Shown here in pieces: positions 12,465 through 23,339 of a stretch of DNA of 64,000 nt. The DNA comes from Tetraselmis striata (taxonomy: Eukaryota; Chlorophyta; Chlorodendrophyceae; Chlorodendrales; Chlorodendraceae). A program made the position numbers and the translations under genes. The DNA is taken from positions 1 through 64,000 of the forward strand of contig VCJN01000842.1 in assembly GCA_006384855.1 (NCBI GenBank), written 5' to 3'. Under the pieces are notes generated by a model that was given only the letters and a program-made list of their open reading frames with translations, did no database searches and had not been told where the DNA came from. Position 1 is the stretch's first letter. The number at the start of each line of letters is the position of its first letter.

Positions 12465-15400
12465 TGTGTGTGTGCCTGTGCGCACAGCCTGGCGGCGGCC
12501 ACCTCGGCCAGCAGCGCGGCGACATCATCGCTGCACATCCAAGCCGCCAAGGTCCGCCCTTGCTGCAATCCTCTGACCACCTTCGGCCTGGCGGGGCGCT
12601 TGACCCCCGTGAAGGATGTCGGAATCGTCGCCGCTCACTAACTTTCTGGATGGTCTCCGATGGGCCAACGGAGGGTTCTGTCGGCTGCGCACGTTGACAT
12701 CTCGTGCTGCGAGTCATTTGTTCCTTCTATGAGGCGGGTATACTCCAGACTGTCCTAGTGGAGGTGTTTTTGGGTGACGCAAAATTGTAAACCCGAAGTG
12801 TTGGGAAAATAAGCAAACTTCGGACTTCAACCTCGACCATTCCGCGTCGAATGGCACCTGGGCACGTCGAGATTTGACGGCCTTAGCCGAGATCGAATTG
12901 GGCCAAAAGTCGATACCGTAAATGCAAATATAACCTACAACTTGTGCCCAAGCGGTCCTCGATAGATCGCAAATGACTTTCTCAGTAACTTTTCCTCAAT
13001 GTAAATGGGGACAATGATATTCGTTCACAAATTCGCGCAAATGGTATTCTCGTTTTTCGTGCTTTGGATAATAGTTAGTAGCAGCGACATCCCCTTGCCC
13101 GCTCGGTTGAGCGGTCGTCTCGTATGCAAGAGGTCCCGGAATCCATTCCTGGTCGATGTATTTCGGCAATATCGGCCCGGCGTGTCCCGGGTCTACCCGG
13201 TTGATGCATTCGCCCTTTGGGCTTCGAATAAGGCAACAGTCTAAGGCCTTTCACCTACGACTGCAGTTGGCGCAGCAAGAGGTCAAGTGCTGGGGCGGCT
13301 TTGGCCGATGTCCCGGGGCGAACTTAACTTTTCTTTTAGCAGCGACTACCGGCCGATACCCGGTACGAGTACCCGCACTACTGGATTACATTATTTGCGT
13401 ACTACCGTGTACGAGTACGGGTACCTGTACTCGTAGTTACGGCATGCCATTTTTATCATATGTAATATAAAACGTAAATATATCCGTGATCTACGCGGCG
13501 GCACGCTCAAGGACAGTCTTGAGTTTACCCGCCTCCTTCGGTACCAGACCAGCGGGCCAGCAGGCCTCACACATGTTGCGCGGAGGTCACCCGGTGCGCG
13601 CGCGATCTGACACACGCTGGCTGCCTGATTCATCCGCGCTGCGCCGCCCGCCAGGTGGTGGCGGCCAACACCGCCGCGATGGGGGACGCGCAGCTGGGCG
13701 TCCCGCTGCTCTGCTCCGTCGGTGCGCCGCGGCCGCGAGGCCGCCATTCCGCCCGCCATCGATGGCACATGCTGCACGCGCGCAGGCGCACCTCCCTCTA
13801 CTCGACAGCCCTTACGATAAGCCTCAATTTGGACCACTATCATGCCGCATATAAGAACCTTCGCTGTATTCCGCTATAGTTCCGTTTACGACTGACCGCT
13901 GGCAGGCTCTCATTCGCAGTGCTCATAATGCCGCATCGGCACCCGTTCATCTGTATCCCCCCCTTCCCCCCCCCAGCCGCCCCCTTCCTCCCTTTTTTAT
14001 CACACGCACCGACACGCTCTTTCTGCGTCATCACGGCCTGGGACTATTTCAACCCTCTGCCCCTCCCAACCTCCCCTCCCAACCGCCACACAGGTCTCCC
14101 CACCGAGGCGGCGACTCTGCTCCAGGTCAGTCAGCGCTCTCCCAGCAGCTCAGGGCGCTCTCCTCTGAATCTCTGCCGGAATGCAGCGACAGCCTAAATT
14201 ATTGTTCGGAGACTCTATCCAAATTCAGTCCCGTCTTTTCCAACTGAATTTGGGTAAAAAAATGGGTTTGGATTGACTTTGGAACGTTTGGTATTTACTT
14301 AGGTGTAATTGTCACTTCCCGGGATATTTCCAGACGTAAACTGTGAACTTCACTCAAACCGTGAACTAACTGTGAACTTTCCCGCATTGCCCCCCCCCCC
14401 CCCCCCCTGGTGTTGTCCCCGGCAGGACTCGGGGCTGTGGCGGCACGCAGCCACCCTGGCCGCGGCGCAGCTGGCGGGCGCGGAGCGAAGCGCCGTCCTG
14501 GAGCGCTGGGCGGAGCATGTGCTGGAGGTGGAGGGCGGCCTGTGGCGCGCGGTGGGCCTCCTCACCGCGGGGGGCTGCCACCGGGCGGCACTCCGGTGAA
14601 TCCCCCTCCCCCCCCCTGGATAAATCGATACGGGCTTCGCCGCAGCCTGGCAGTGCTGTTTTCTTTTTCAGAATTATTTTATGTCTTATCAGGATTCACA
14701 CATGCATGTAACCCGCCTGCCCTTATAAAACACAATACACTTGTCCACAATTCTGTGCGTTGCTTTCCAGCAGTGGTTCTGTAGTGTATAGAGTACACCG
14801 CCCAGGAAAGGAAATTAAGTTCTAGCTAGTAAAGCGCACAGCTCAGAGCTCACATTGCGCGCGTGAGGTGAAACAAAATCTACTAGCTTATGCCGTGAGG
14901 AGCTACTCACCGGGTCACGGGTCATAGTTTAGGCCACTGGTCATATTATTTACTCGTGGAACAAAATTCATCCGCGTTTTTTTCTATCCGGGGTTTACTC
15001 TGTATATTGCGATGGGCGTCCGCCCGGATGCTGTACATTAAAATAGTACTGGCGAGCAGTACACCGTATACTACAACGTCGTTGCGTGCGCCACGTCTGG
15101 AGAGCGATGATCCACAGTCGGGAAAGCTACCTTAGTGCCGGCAGCATAACGTGGGTATTATACGTGAATACATGTATACATATGTCTATACATGTGTATA
15201 TATACACATAGAAGAGCGGCGTCGGCGAGATCGATGACCCAATGTCGCCGCAGCCGCTTCATCGCCGCTTCTGTTCGTGTCGCGCAGGGCTCTGACGGAG
15301 GAGGGCCGCGCGGACGGCGCCGCGGCGTACCTCGAGATCTGCCTGCTGCTGGGGGTGCATGCGGAGCGGGACGGTCGCGACGCCCGCCTCTCGCCCGGGT

Positions 15401-15540
15401 CATCCGAGGCCTGCGACACCTCGCGGCACTCGGAGCCGCCCGCGCTGGGCAGCGTCGACGTCGCCGCGGCACAGTTTGCGGAGTACGTGTCGGGGCTGCT
15501 CGGCGAGTTCGCCTGCTGCGTGCGCGCCAACGCGCTGTAG
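264..15540 (+). CDS. WDR11: WDR11 homologue (WD-repeat protein 11), ~26 exons
   Basis: WDR11 is a double beta-propeller plus alpha-solenoid protein. In animals it forms a complex with FAM91A1 and helps tether AP-1-derived vesicles at the trans-Golgi; it is also linked to ciliogenesis. The spliced exons follow the family order. An N-terminal strand pair is at 264-420 and 595-707, and a GRVFLWDV repeat is near 1,260. VVIFDLELG is at 2,230-2,403 and DGCLSVW at 2,743. Further blades lie at 3,642-3,737, 3,848-4,102, 4,696-4,817, 4,918-5,038, 5,721-5,888, 6,038-6,151, 6,606-6,820 (LLGDAEGNLLRWD) and 7,351 to about 7,733. The C-terminal helical exons are 8,672-8,921, 9,102 to about 9,247, 10,245-10,767, 11,370-11,634, about 11,745-11,875, 12,173-12,243, 12,488-12,551, 13,655-13,721, 14,094-14,125, 14,426-14,595 and 15,288-15,540 (TAG). 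Splice phases agree at most junctions I checked. The ATG at 264 is the first in frame; its choice is inferred. The exon at about 1,150-1,570 needs frame corrections (see findings). Confidence 0.9.
431..451. repeat. Poly-C tract (21 C) in WDR11 intron 1
   Basis: Uninterrupted C run immediately after the first coding exon. It is one of about twenty mononucleotide G/C runs in the window. Confidence 0.95.
4245..4435. repeat. AT-rich (TATACA/TATATG)n microsatellite in a WDR11 intron
   Basis: Irregular alternating TA/CA/TG repeats, including stretches such as acatatatatatg and tgtatatatacatacata. Similar AT islands lie at about 17,340-17,475, 21,240-21,440 and 58,085-58,275. Confidence 0.85.
9644..10001 (+). 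mobile_element. MITE copy 1 (right end missing), in a WDR11 intron
   Basis: First of three copies of one ~430-bp non-coding element (others at 33,458-33,912 and 57,643-58,040). It begins with GAAGTAACTTGACAGTTGAA and the left terminal inverted repeat AGCAATGCGTCGATTTTC. It continues through the shared block with the GGGCGGGCGGG run and ends at the GCTCACCGCC block. The right terminal inverted repeat seen in the other copies is replaced by TAAATA repeats, so this copy is 3'-truncated. Confidence 0.8.
12377..12474. repeat. (TG)n microsatellite in a WDR11 intron
   Basis: About 98 bp of almost pure TG with one TTTG interruption near the right end. It sits between the exons ending at 12,243 and starting at 12,488, so it fills the polypyrimidine-side region just before an acceptor. 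Confidence 0.97.
13095..13340 (+). mobile_element. tRNA-derived SINE copy A, in a WDR11 intron
   Basis: The left part looks like a tRNA head: an A-box-like GGTTGAGCGGTC near 13,105 and a degenerate B box (TCCCGGAATCCATTCC) near 13,133. A body follows that is shared with the copies at 47,240-47,440 and 53,270-53,412 (core block CAAGTGCTGGGGCGGCTT, then CCGGGGCGAACTT). It ends in a pyrimidine-rich TTAACTTTTC tail. No coding capacity. This is the longest of the three copies. Confidence 0.7.
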
Positions 15541-17763
15541 GGACTGTGCGGCCACTGCGTTTCCATACGTGAAGGCCCACCGTGACCTCCAGTCCTGCCG
15601 TCCCGAAAAGTCACAACTCTCTCACAAAGAAACTGGGTGTGTGTAGGGGGGGGGGGGGGGGGGTCGGTTTGGGAGATTGGAAACTCTGTAAAAGCAAGGG
15701 GAACAAACTCATGAAGTACCGCCCATAGCACTGCCGCTGCTGTTGATGGGTTGCTCTATCACGGCATCAGCGGTATGAGAAGCCGTGCTGCATTATTCGT
15801 CATTTATTGTAGATGAAATAGAGTTGCCATACACGGTTGTTGGGCGGCGATGGCGGAGCCACAGAAGGCGGGGGGGGGGCGTGAGGTGTCTGCTTGGCTA
15901 GATATAGTTTTAGTAGGGTCAACGCCTTCTTGGTTTATACATGTGAAGGTTTTTGGACTGTTGTATTCGCAGCGCCGCCGCGCCGCCAAGTACGGGTAGA
16001 GGCAGCAACACCGCGGCGCGCTGACGACCACCTGTCCAACGACCGCAATGATATGACGATATCGATCGATAGTTTTGGTCATCGTCGTCGCGCGATTTAT
16101 ATTATTTCTGGAATGTTGTATGCTGCGCATTTTTTCATAATATCGATGTATGAATATCATATCACCGTACATAGTGATCGCAGCGCGCACGAGTGCGTGT
16201 GGTTATTTTGGAAATGCTGTAGTCGCTAATCTGAGCGCCAGCATATTTACTACAGTCATAGTCGCTATCCATCTACACCCCTCCACATAAGTCCCAGGCC
16301 CCAGTGGTGTCCCATGCCTGTTTATGCACACGAGTGGCGCAATATGTGGTTTTGAAGCGCTAGCGCCAGAAGCCCTGCTTTTGCCTAAATGAAAGTGTTG
16401 ACGGCAACGGCCACCGCGTGGCAATATCGGGTGTATCGAGCTATCGCGGCATTTCCCTCCAGCCGTACGACCCTGATTAACATGCATGCACGCGCGCACG
16501 GCCTAAGTGTAGCCGCGCCCAGTCATGTGGATCGAATCCGCAAACCCCATACTTATGTGGAGGGGTATATGTCATCGTCGTCGCGCCGCGCGCCGCCGCC
16601 GCGCTATGCTGCGCGCGCCGCGCGCCGCCTCCGAAAATCACGGAATCTGTTTGGAAGGTCGTTGCAGTCGCAACTTGTTGTCGCAAACTCGCAGCAATGT
16701 AGCTATTTATATAATACTATATCAACATTATTATACGCATCACGGCGCGCACTCCCGCCGCAACGCCCCCGCCGATGATCAATGAGGTATATGTACGGTC
16801 GCTATATAGTAACAGTATACATACTACACTTTATAAGTCTCGCTTGTTTAGAACATGAATAGTAGAACAAGTAGGACAAAGTCCGCCAGGCGAACCCCCC
16901 GCTAGTATACAGCTCTTGCCTTTCTGGTACGCATCCATGTGTTGATATGTAAGGAAGCCCGTGCGGCGGGCACCAAGTGCTCAGCCGTAGGGGGGTTTTG
17001 CACAGCCTTCCTTCCTTTCCTTTCAATCGCGGCACTTAGACAAAAGTAGCCAAGTTCATGAGCACTGCAAACAGCGGCGCTGGCCACATGGTTCATCGCC
17101 CGGGACTGGCTACGATCAGCGGGGGGGGGGGGGGGGGGGGGGGCTGCTGGGTGTGGCCAAGCTGGATCTGGATGGGGTGCAGATGACAGTTGGCGTGCAG
17201 ATGTCATGAATGCGCAACAAGCTGTTGAGCATTTATGTTGCCATGAGGCAAATTGCTTGTAGTTGATACACTGATACCGTTTCTCTGGTAGGGTACGAGA
17301 TGCCTGCGCGACGGCATTTCTGGTCTTTTGGGTTATGACGATATATACCATTCAAAGATATATGCACACATATGTATATACGCATATTTGTATCATCTAT
17401 ATATATACATTATATATCATCCATATCATCTATACATGTATGTATATTATCATTATCTATTATTCATAAAAAATATATGTATTTACATCTTATATGCAAG
17501 TAACAAAACAACAGGTACTTTCCTACGGTGGCTCTGCATTTGATGAGTTCAAGGGGGCGCCTTGTTGGCCCGTTGGTTTGATAATTCCGGTGAATTGTGG
17601 TTGCGGTCAGACAGCAATAAAACAACCATGAAACCCGGCACGCTCACAACGAGGGGCGCTTCGAATCGATGGCGGCACCATTAGCCAGAAAACGGACTGA
17701 TACATGGACCGGCCGTTGCGGTTTTCTGCACGTCCATGGATTCTACAGCGGCGGCGGCAGCAG
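15541..17763. other. Intergenic region between convergent WDR11 and LRR genes
   Basis: Convergent 3' ends face each other here. The stretch holds a G run at about 15,647-15,662, GC-rich codon-like repeats at 16,580-16,640 (CGCCGCCGC), a 23-G run at 17,121-17,143 and an AT microsatellite at 17,340-17,475. Open frames here resemble no protein I recognise, and I call no gene. Confidence 0.6.
17121..17143. repeat. Poly-G tract (23 G)
   Basis: Uninterrupted G run in the spacer downstream of WDR11; potential G-quadruplex and assembly-slippage site. Confidence 0.95.
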
Positions 17764-20700
17764 CTACTTCTTGGCTGGCTTCCCCTTGCCGGTGGGGGCG
17801 GGGGCCTCCGGCTCCGGCGGCGGCGGTGGCGTCCAGTGCAGATAGAAGGTCGCCGTAATGGTCGCCACCTGCCAGCACAACAACAGCACCGCTGAGTTGG
17901 TGCAACAACCCTGCACATTGATCATTCGATGATGATTCATACTGCTGCAAACAAACCTCTAACAAGGGACACCAACTAAAACAATGAAGAGCATGTTCTA
18001 ACATTCGCCCCTGATTCACTACGGGTTTGAAACCCTAAAACCAGAAACCAATTATGTTGATATTACTTTAACACACATATGATATATTTAATAATAACAA
18101 TAGATTGTATACATTACATAGAAAGTTAGATCTTCAATATAACATACATATAATTAAAACTTTTGATATTCTCTGCACTATGTGGGGTACGATGGCAGAT
18201 TCCAATATCGCCAATGAGTTTCGATCCCCGAGTTGCGTACGTACACCCCCTGCCGGAGCAGATGCCCCTGTCAAATGGTCTCCGCGAAACAAAAAAACTC
18301 GACCGAAACCACGAATTGGAATGCCAAGCAAAAAGAAAGAAGGGGGCGGGACGAACGCCGCGTTGCACTTGACGTTGCCAGATGGCATTTCTATGTCCAT
18401 CCATTATTGTATATCCTCCACATACCGCCGACCATGTCGGAGCAGCGTCGACCATATATGTCGGAATGTGACAACAGGCTCCATTGAAGCCGTCGGGTTG
18501 GCCGAATCTCGGCTAGACGACCATCAAACAGGATGCGGCGGCTGATAGCGGGGGGGGGGGGGGGGGGGGTTACTTACAGGGGACGTGCGGTGGCGCTCGT
18601 CGTGCAGGCCCATCCGGACGTCGTTGGCATCCCACAGCGCCGGCTCCGGCACCAGCGGCACCTTGACGCGGCACTCGCCGGCCCTGTCGATGACCTCCGG
18701 CGCGCGGCACACGCCGGCCGCCAGCGCGCTCACCTCCTCCTCAAACGAGTACGCCCACTGCTCCGCCTCCTTCTCCGTGGCCGCAGTCACCAGGGTCCGC
18801 TGGAGCAGGTGCGTGTGGCGCCACAGCTTGCACTGGAAGCCTGCGGGCAGGGCACCACATGTCGGCAGTAATATCAGCTTCTTGAGCCTCCGGAGCGATC
18901 CGGTGTTCGGGTTTAGGGATTTAGGGTTTATCCAGGGCTGCCCACTCGAAGCTCTTGAGGAGCTTATTGACGCGCCTTGCCGTCAAAGTGCTGGGATGAA
19001 AAGCAGCGACTACTGTGCCTTATCACTCAAGAGAGTCGGGCGGGGGGTATAGCCAGGTACCCGCTTCAGGGGCAGGATATTGGCAGCATGTTCGAAGTTC
19101 AGATGAGTCCTCCGGGCATGAGGCGGTTAACAGCGCACTGCCCTGAAATGTCAGGCGCTGGGAATTAAGGGCTGCGGGAATAATTGAGCAAGTGCTCCGT
19201 GACACATTCGCCATACTGGGCACTGTATTAGATGGCCAGCGCCCCCACCAAGCACTGTAGTGAGGCAACACGGCGCGCTGAATTCCCGTACCAAACTCGC
19301 CGGGCGGAGTAGCCGCGCGGCCACGCCGCTCTGCCACGCGGTGAGGAGCAGGGATGAGTGCAAGCAAGGAGTGGGGGGGGGGGGGCACCGTTGCGCAGCC
19401 AGTCCCTGGTCCGCGTGGTGGCCGGCACCTGCATCACCACGGTGCCGCGCCCCTCCAGCGACGGCGTCGCGTCTGACGGCGTCTGCGTCGCGCACATACG
19501 CCGGCCGTCATGACAGGGGTCGTCATCCTGGCTGGCAAGCCAGGAGAGTCCATTCCGCACTCAGCCGCTGTCCATCCTGGCCCACCTGGATGGACCTGGC
19601 CCTATCCTCCATAACGAAAAACCAACGCGGCGATCCGATCCGATGCGATGCGATGCCATCCGAAATGCAATGCGATGCGATGCGATGCGATGTGTCTGTG
19701 CGCCGACGTCCAGGGATGGACGGCAGCCGGGGGTGCCTTCCCCTGACGCGGATGTCGAGGCGCCACCAAGCACGAAGGGGGAGGGGTATCATTGTGAGGG
19801 TATAGCGGCATCGCGTGGCTGCGTCGGCGTGTCGCCCGCGCTACCTGCGGCGTCCGCGGCTTCTTCTTCCCCTCCCGGCTGCCCTGCCGGCTCCCGGGCG
19901 TGCCGCCAGCAGCGGGCTTGCCGCTGCCGGCACTGGCGGAGGCCATCTCCGCCAGCTTGCGCGGGTCGATCTCCACCTTCTTGCGGAACGTGCTCACGGC
20001 GCAGCCGTCCGCGCCCTCCCACACCACGGTGTAGCTTACAGGGGGGATGGCGGGCATCGCCTCTGCATCTCACACGCAACGACGACAAATCATGGGCGCC
20101 GCGGAAGCGCCAAGCAGCCGCCCAGACTGGACGGGCTGTAGACAGGAACAATTAACAATGATAACATGGGCGTATGGGCCGTCACAATACACTGGCGGTA
20201 ATAACAACGACCACGACTTTAAGGTTAGAGTACCAGCATGTTATAGTGGAGGGTACCATAAAAAGATGTGACCACTGGAATGACGTCATTATGTTATCAT
20301 TACTATGAAAATGATACTATTTATGAATATTATTTTAAGAAGTTTTGTAATTCACGAAGGAAAATAATCATAACCATGACCATCGATACACAAGCCGTCG
20401 TGAATAGCATACATCAGGAAAGCAAACTCGGGCGGTCAATTGTGGAGGGGCACCGAAGAAGAGACCACTGGAATGACGTCATTATGTTATCATTACTATG
20501 AAAATGATACTATTTATGAATGTTATTTTAAGAAGTTGTATTATTCATGAAGGAAAATAATCATAAGCATGAAGATCGATACACAAAGCCGTGGTGGATA
20601 GCATGCATCAGGAAAGCACACTCAAGTGGTCAACTGAGGATGGGCGTGTAAAGGGGGGGAGAGCGCAGCGCACCTTCTGCCTTCCCTTTCTTGGCCTTGG

Positions 20701-23339
20701 CTGCCCCGGCAGCCGGCTCCGCGGGCACGGCCCACTCTGCCGTGGCGGGACGGGCCACTCTGCCAGCGTCAGTACCGTGCGCCGCAACCCGGCCGTGTCG
20801 GAGGCGCAAAGCTGACATCAAGGGGGAGTCACAGCGGTGGAGAAAGGGCAGATTTAGGGTTTATACGGATTAGGGTTAAACCCGTGGCGGCACCTGGGGC
20901 GCGCGGCGGGTGCGGGTCCTTCACGGTTAGGCCGCCCATCTCCAGGCGCAGCGTCACGCAGTCCGCCGAGTCCTGCGCGACCTGCGAGTGCGGACTCTCC
21001 GGTAGCTCAGCGCCCACCATGCCGCGCTGTCGCCTGCAGCGCCAGGCGCTCACTGCAAAGGACCAACATCGCCGTACCTCGACTGTGCCCGGCTCCGAGT
21101 CTCCATCAGCACCAGGCTCGGCCGTCTGCGGCGCCCAACACGGCACCCATGACGGCACCCAAGCGATCAGTCCCATTTGTACCGTCTGCCTACGCGTATT
21201 ACATTACAGTTGCATTATAGTACAGTTACATTAATGTCTAAGTAAGCATATACATAATATATATGGATACATATAGACATTAAGATATAAAAATACATAT
21301 ATACATATAAATATACATTTAAAAGTATACATGTTTACATGTACATGTATTTATAAATACACACTTGAAGAAGTATCAATGTATATGCAGCACTATATAT
21401 GTACATATATATACGTAATTTTTTTGTTAATATACTTCATACATATCAACGCATGGTCATATGGTGCTTTCAATCAGTCCGGCCAGCCAGCAGAGGAGGG
21501 GAGCATGGCGATGGCAACGGCAGTGGTGGCAATCACGGCGGGGGGCGCCCATGCCCATGCCGCATGGGTGCATGCGTGCGTGCGAGAGTGTGGGCGGGCG
21601 TGGGGCTGTCTGTGCACACCTGCCCTCCCTCCGGCATGGGGAAAGGGTCTTGCTGCGCGCCCCCCTCCTCCGCCTCCTCCTCCGCGCCTGCGTCTGTGTC
21701 TTTGACAACCCGTTTCTGCGGGCGCAACGCGCCCGTGGGTGGAAGGGGACACCATGTTATGTCACAGGTAGGATGGCGCGGCTGGTAGCTGTGATGGCGC
21801 TATGGGAATCGACGTTGTGATGGGGATGGAAGATGGGACTACGGCGCTGAGTTATGGGGGGGGGGGGGGCTGGGGGAGGGGGGAGGGTCAGGATGAGTGA
21901 GGGATGGGGACATGGCGTTCGAGGCTTGGATGACGAGAGGTGGACATGTGGACGGGGATAAAGGCGGCATGCCTGGTATGATCAAGCCCGTCCCTATCAG
22001 GGCTTGATGAGAGGTGGGGACATGGGTGTGGGCGGTAGGGACAAAGGGATCGGGGGGTAAGGGGAGGTCAGGGGAGGGGCGGGGGGGGGAGGGGGGGGGG
22101 GGGGGAGGGGGCGCACCTTGCCCTCGAAAAACCTGAGCTGCGGCAGCCGCTGCAGCACCGCATCCCGGTAGTCCTTCCGCAGGCAGAACGGGTTCCCCTG
22201 CCGACAGCCCGCCCGCCTCAGATGTCCGCAAGGGCAGCGCTCGGCAGCCGCGCATGGAGCCGCGCATCATTGAGGCGGGCGGGGGGGCTAGCGGAGGGGA
22301 GTCCACCTGCAGGGAGAGCGCCGCCAATCGCGGCAGCTTCTCCAGCTCGGACAGTGTCTGATCCAGATCCTCCAGGTGGTTGTTCGCGAGGTCCAAGGAC
22401 ATCAATGGCTGCAAGGCGCGGGTAAGGCCAGTAGATCCGGGTCAGGGCGCCGCCGAGGGTGCATGATGGCCATTGGGGGGTGGGGTCAATCGCGGGGTGG
22501 CGGGGCGGGGCGGCGCACATGCCCTTCCGGCACATGCAGCTCCGAAATCTTGTTGTAGCTCAGCCCGGCGTGCAGGAGGCTGCCGCAGCTGAACATGGCA
22601 TCGCAGGAGGACAGCCTGGACGTCGCAATGTGTGCGCAGCAATGCGTCAGGTGGCAGAACGGGCGCCGCATTGTCGGCCACGCTGAGCTTCTGTGTGGAT
22701 TGGCAGCGGGAGGGGGGCATGGAGGCGCGGGAGCGGATCGAGCAGCGCACGGCTCACAGGGGGCTTGGTAGCTGGCAACGCGGAGGGCCGAGGGATGGGA
22801 CCAGCAGCTCGCCTGTTGGCGCCGCAGTTGAGGCGCTGCAGGGCGGGCAGCCTCAGCACCGCCTCCGGCAGCTCCTCCAGGCTGTTCCCCGTCAGCGTGA
22901 CGCCGTGCAGGGTGGGGGGGACGCTGCCTGGCGGGATCGCCGACAGGCGGTTCCCGGATAGGTCCAGCTCCTCGAGGAAACGCAGGCTTTCCACACCTGC
23001 AGGTGCAGCAGCGAGGCCGCCCCGCGTCAAGCCACAGTTTACATCTTCAATTTCCCCATTATCCATGAAGTAAATAAATTAACAATGTGTTCAATTTTGG
23101 AGCGCAGCGCATCCGGGATGAGCTTGGCTGGTGGGGCTCGGTTGCGCGGTTATGAGTGTGTATTGTGTCAAGCAGCAGCGGTCTGGCAGCTGAGGGAGTG
23201 CTGCGAATTCTTGGTGCGCCAGACCTGCGGGCACCTCCGGCAGGCGCTGCTCCGTCACGCACAGCTTGGGCGCCCGGAAGGTGCGCGCGTCCTCCACCGA
23301 CCGCGCCGCCTCGCCCGGCCCGCCGCCCTCGCCGAACAT
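17764..23339 (-). CDS. Leucine-rich-repeat protein, possibly ciliary (LRRC43-like?)
   Basis: Read on the minus strand, exons encode an LRR array. VESLRFLEELDLSGNRLSAI and the following NSLEELPEAVLRLPALQRL lie at about 22,830-22,998. LSYNKISELHVPEG is near 22,560, and SLDLANNHLEDLDQTLSELE at about 22,307-22,412. The array is capped by NPFCLRKDYRDAVLQRLPQ at 22,118-22,204, a typical LRR end-cap. An acidic linker follows near 21,620-21,720. Beta-strand-rich C-terminal exons are at about 20,890-21,050, 20,670-20,820, 19,844-20,036 (VVWEGADGCAVSTFRKKVEI), 19,392-19,500 and 18,579-18,842 (donor GTAAGT). A last Pro-rich, Lys-ending exon at 17,764-17,870 stops with TAG; its phase matches the previous exon. 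Capped LRRs of this kind are common in flagellar proteins; the LRRC43 resemblance is from memory and weak. The start at 23,339 is uncertain (an in-frame ATG also lies at 23,591). Confidence 0.65.
18908..18931 (+). repeat. Interstitial telomere-like repeat (TTTAGGG-type)
   Basis: GTTTAGGGATTTAGGGTTTA inside an intron of the LRR gene: two to three degenerate plant/green-algal telomere units. Confidence 0.6.
19636..19692. repeat. (GCGAT)n pentanucleotide microsatellite
   Basis: Runs of GATCC/GATGC and GCGATGCGATGCGAT units in an intron of the LRR gene. Confidence 0.9.
20270..20650. repeat. Two tandem ~193-bp units in an LRR-gene intron
   Basis: Both units open with GACCACTGGAATGACGTCAT and run through the same AT-rich body to CATCAGGAAAGCA. 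Units start at 20,270 and 20,463. They differ by scattered substitutions and small indels. Each carries one palindromic TGACGTCA. Confidence 0.93.
20851..20883 (+). repeat. Interstitial telomere-like repeat
   Basis: GATTTAGGGTTTATACGGAT followed by TAGGGTTAAACCC beside an exon of the LRR gene; degenerate TTTAGGG units. Confidence 0.55.
21857..22110. repeat. G-rich low-complexity intron segment
   Basis: Intron of the LRR gene between the acidic-linker exon and the LRR-cap exon. G runs of 9-14 occur at about 21,857-21,869 and 22,080-22,107, with two near-identical copies of a GTGGACATGGG/GAGGTGGGGACATGGG motif between them. On the transcribed strand these are C tracts. Confidence 0.8.

Noticed and set aside
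12083..12717. Open frames full of (CV)n or (TH)n
   Set aside because: These are translations of the TG microsatellite, not genes.
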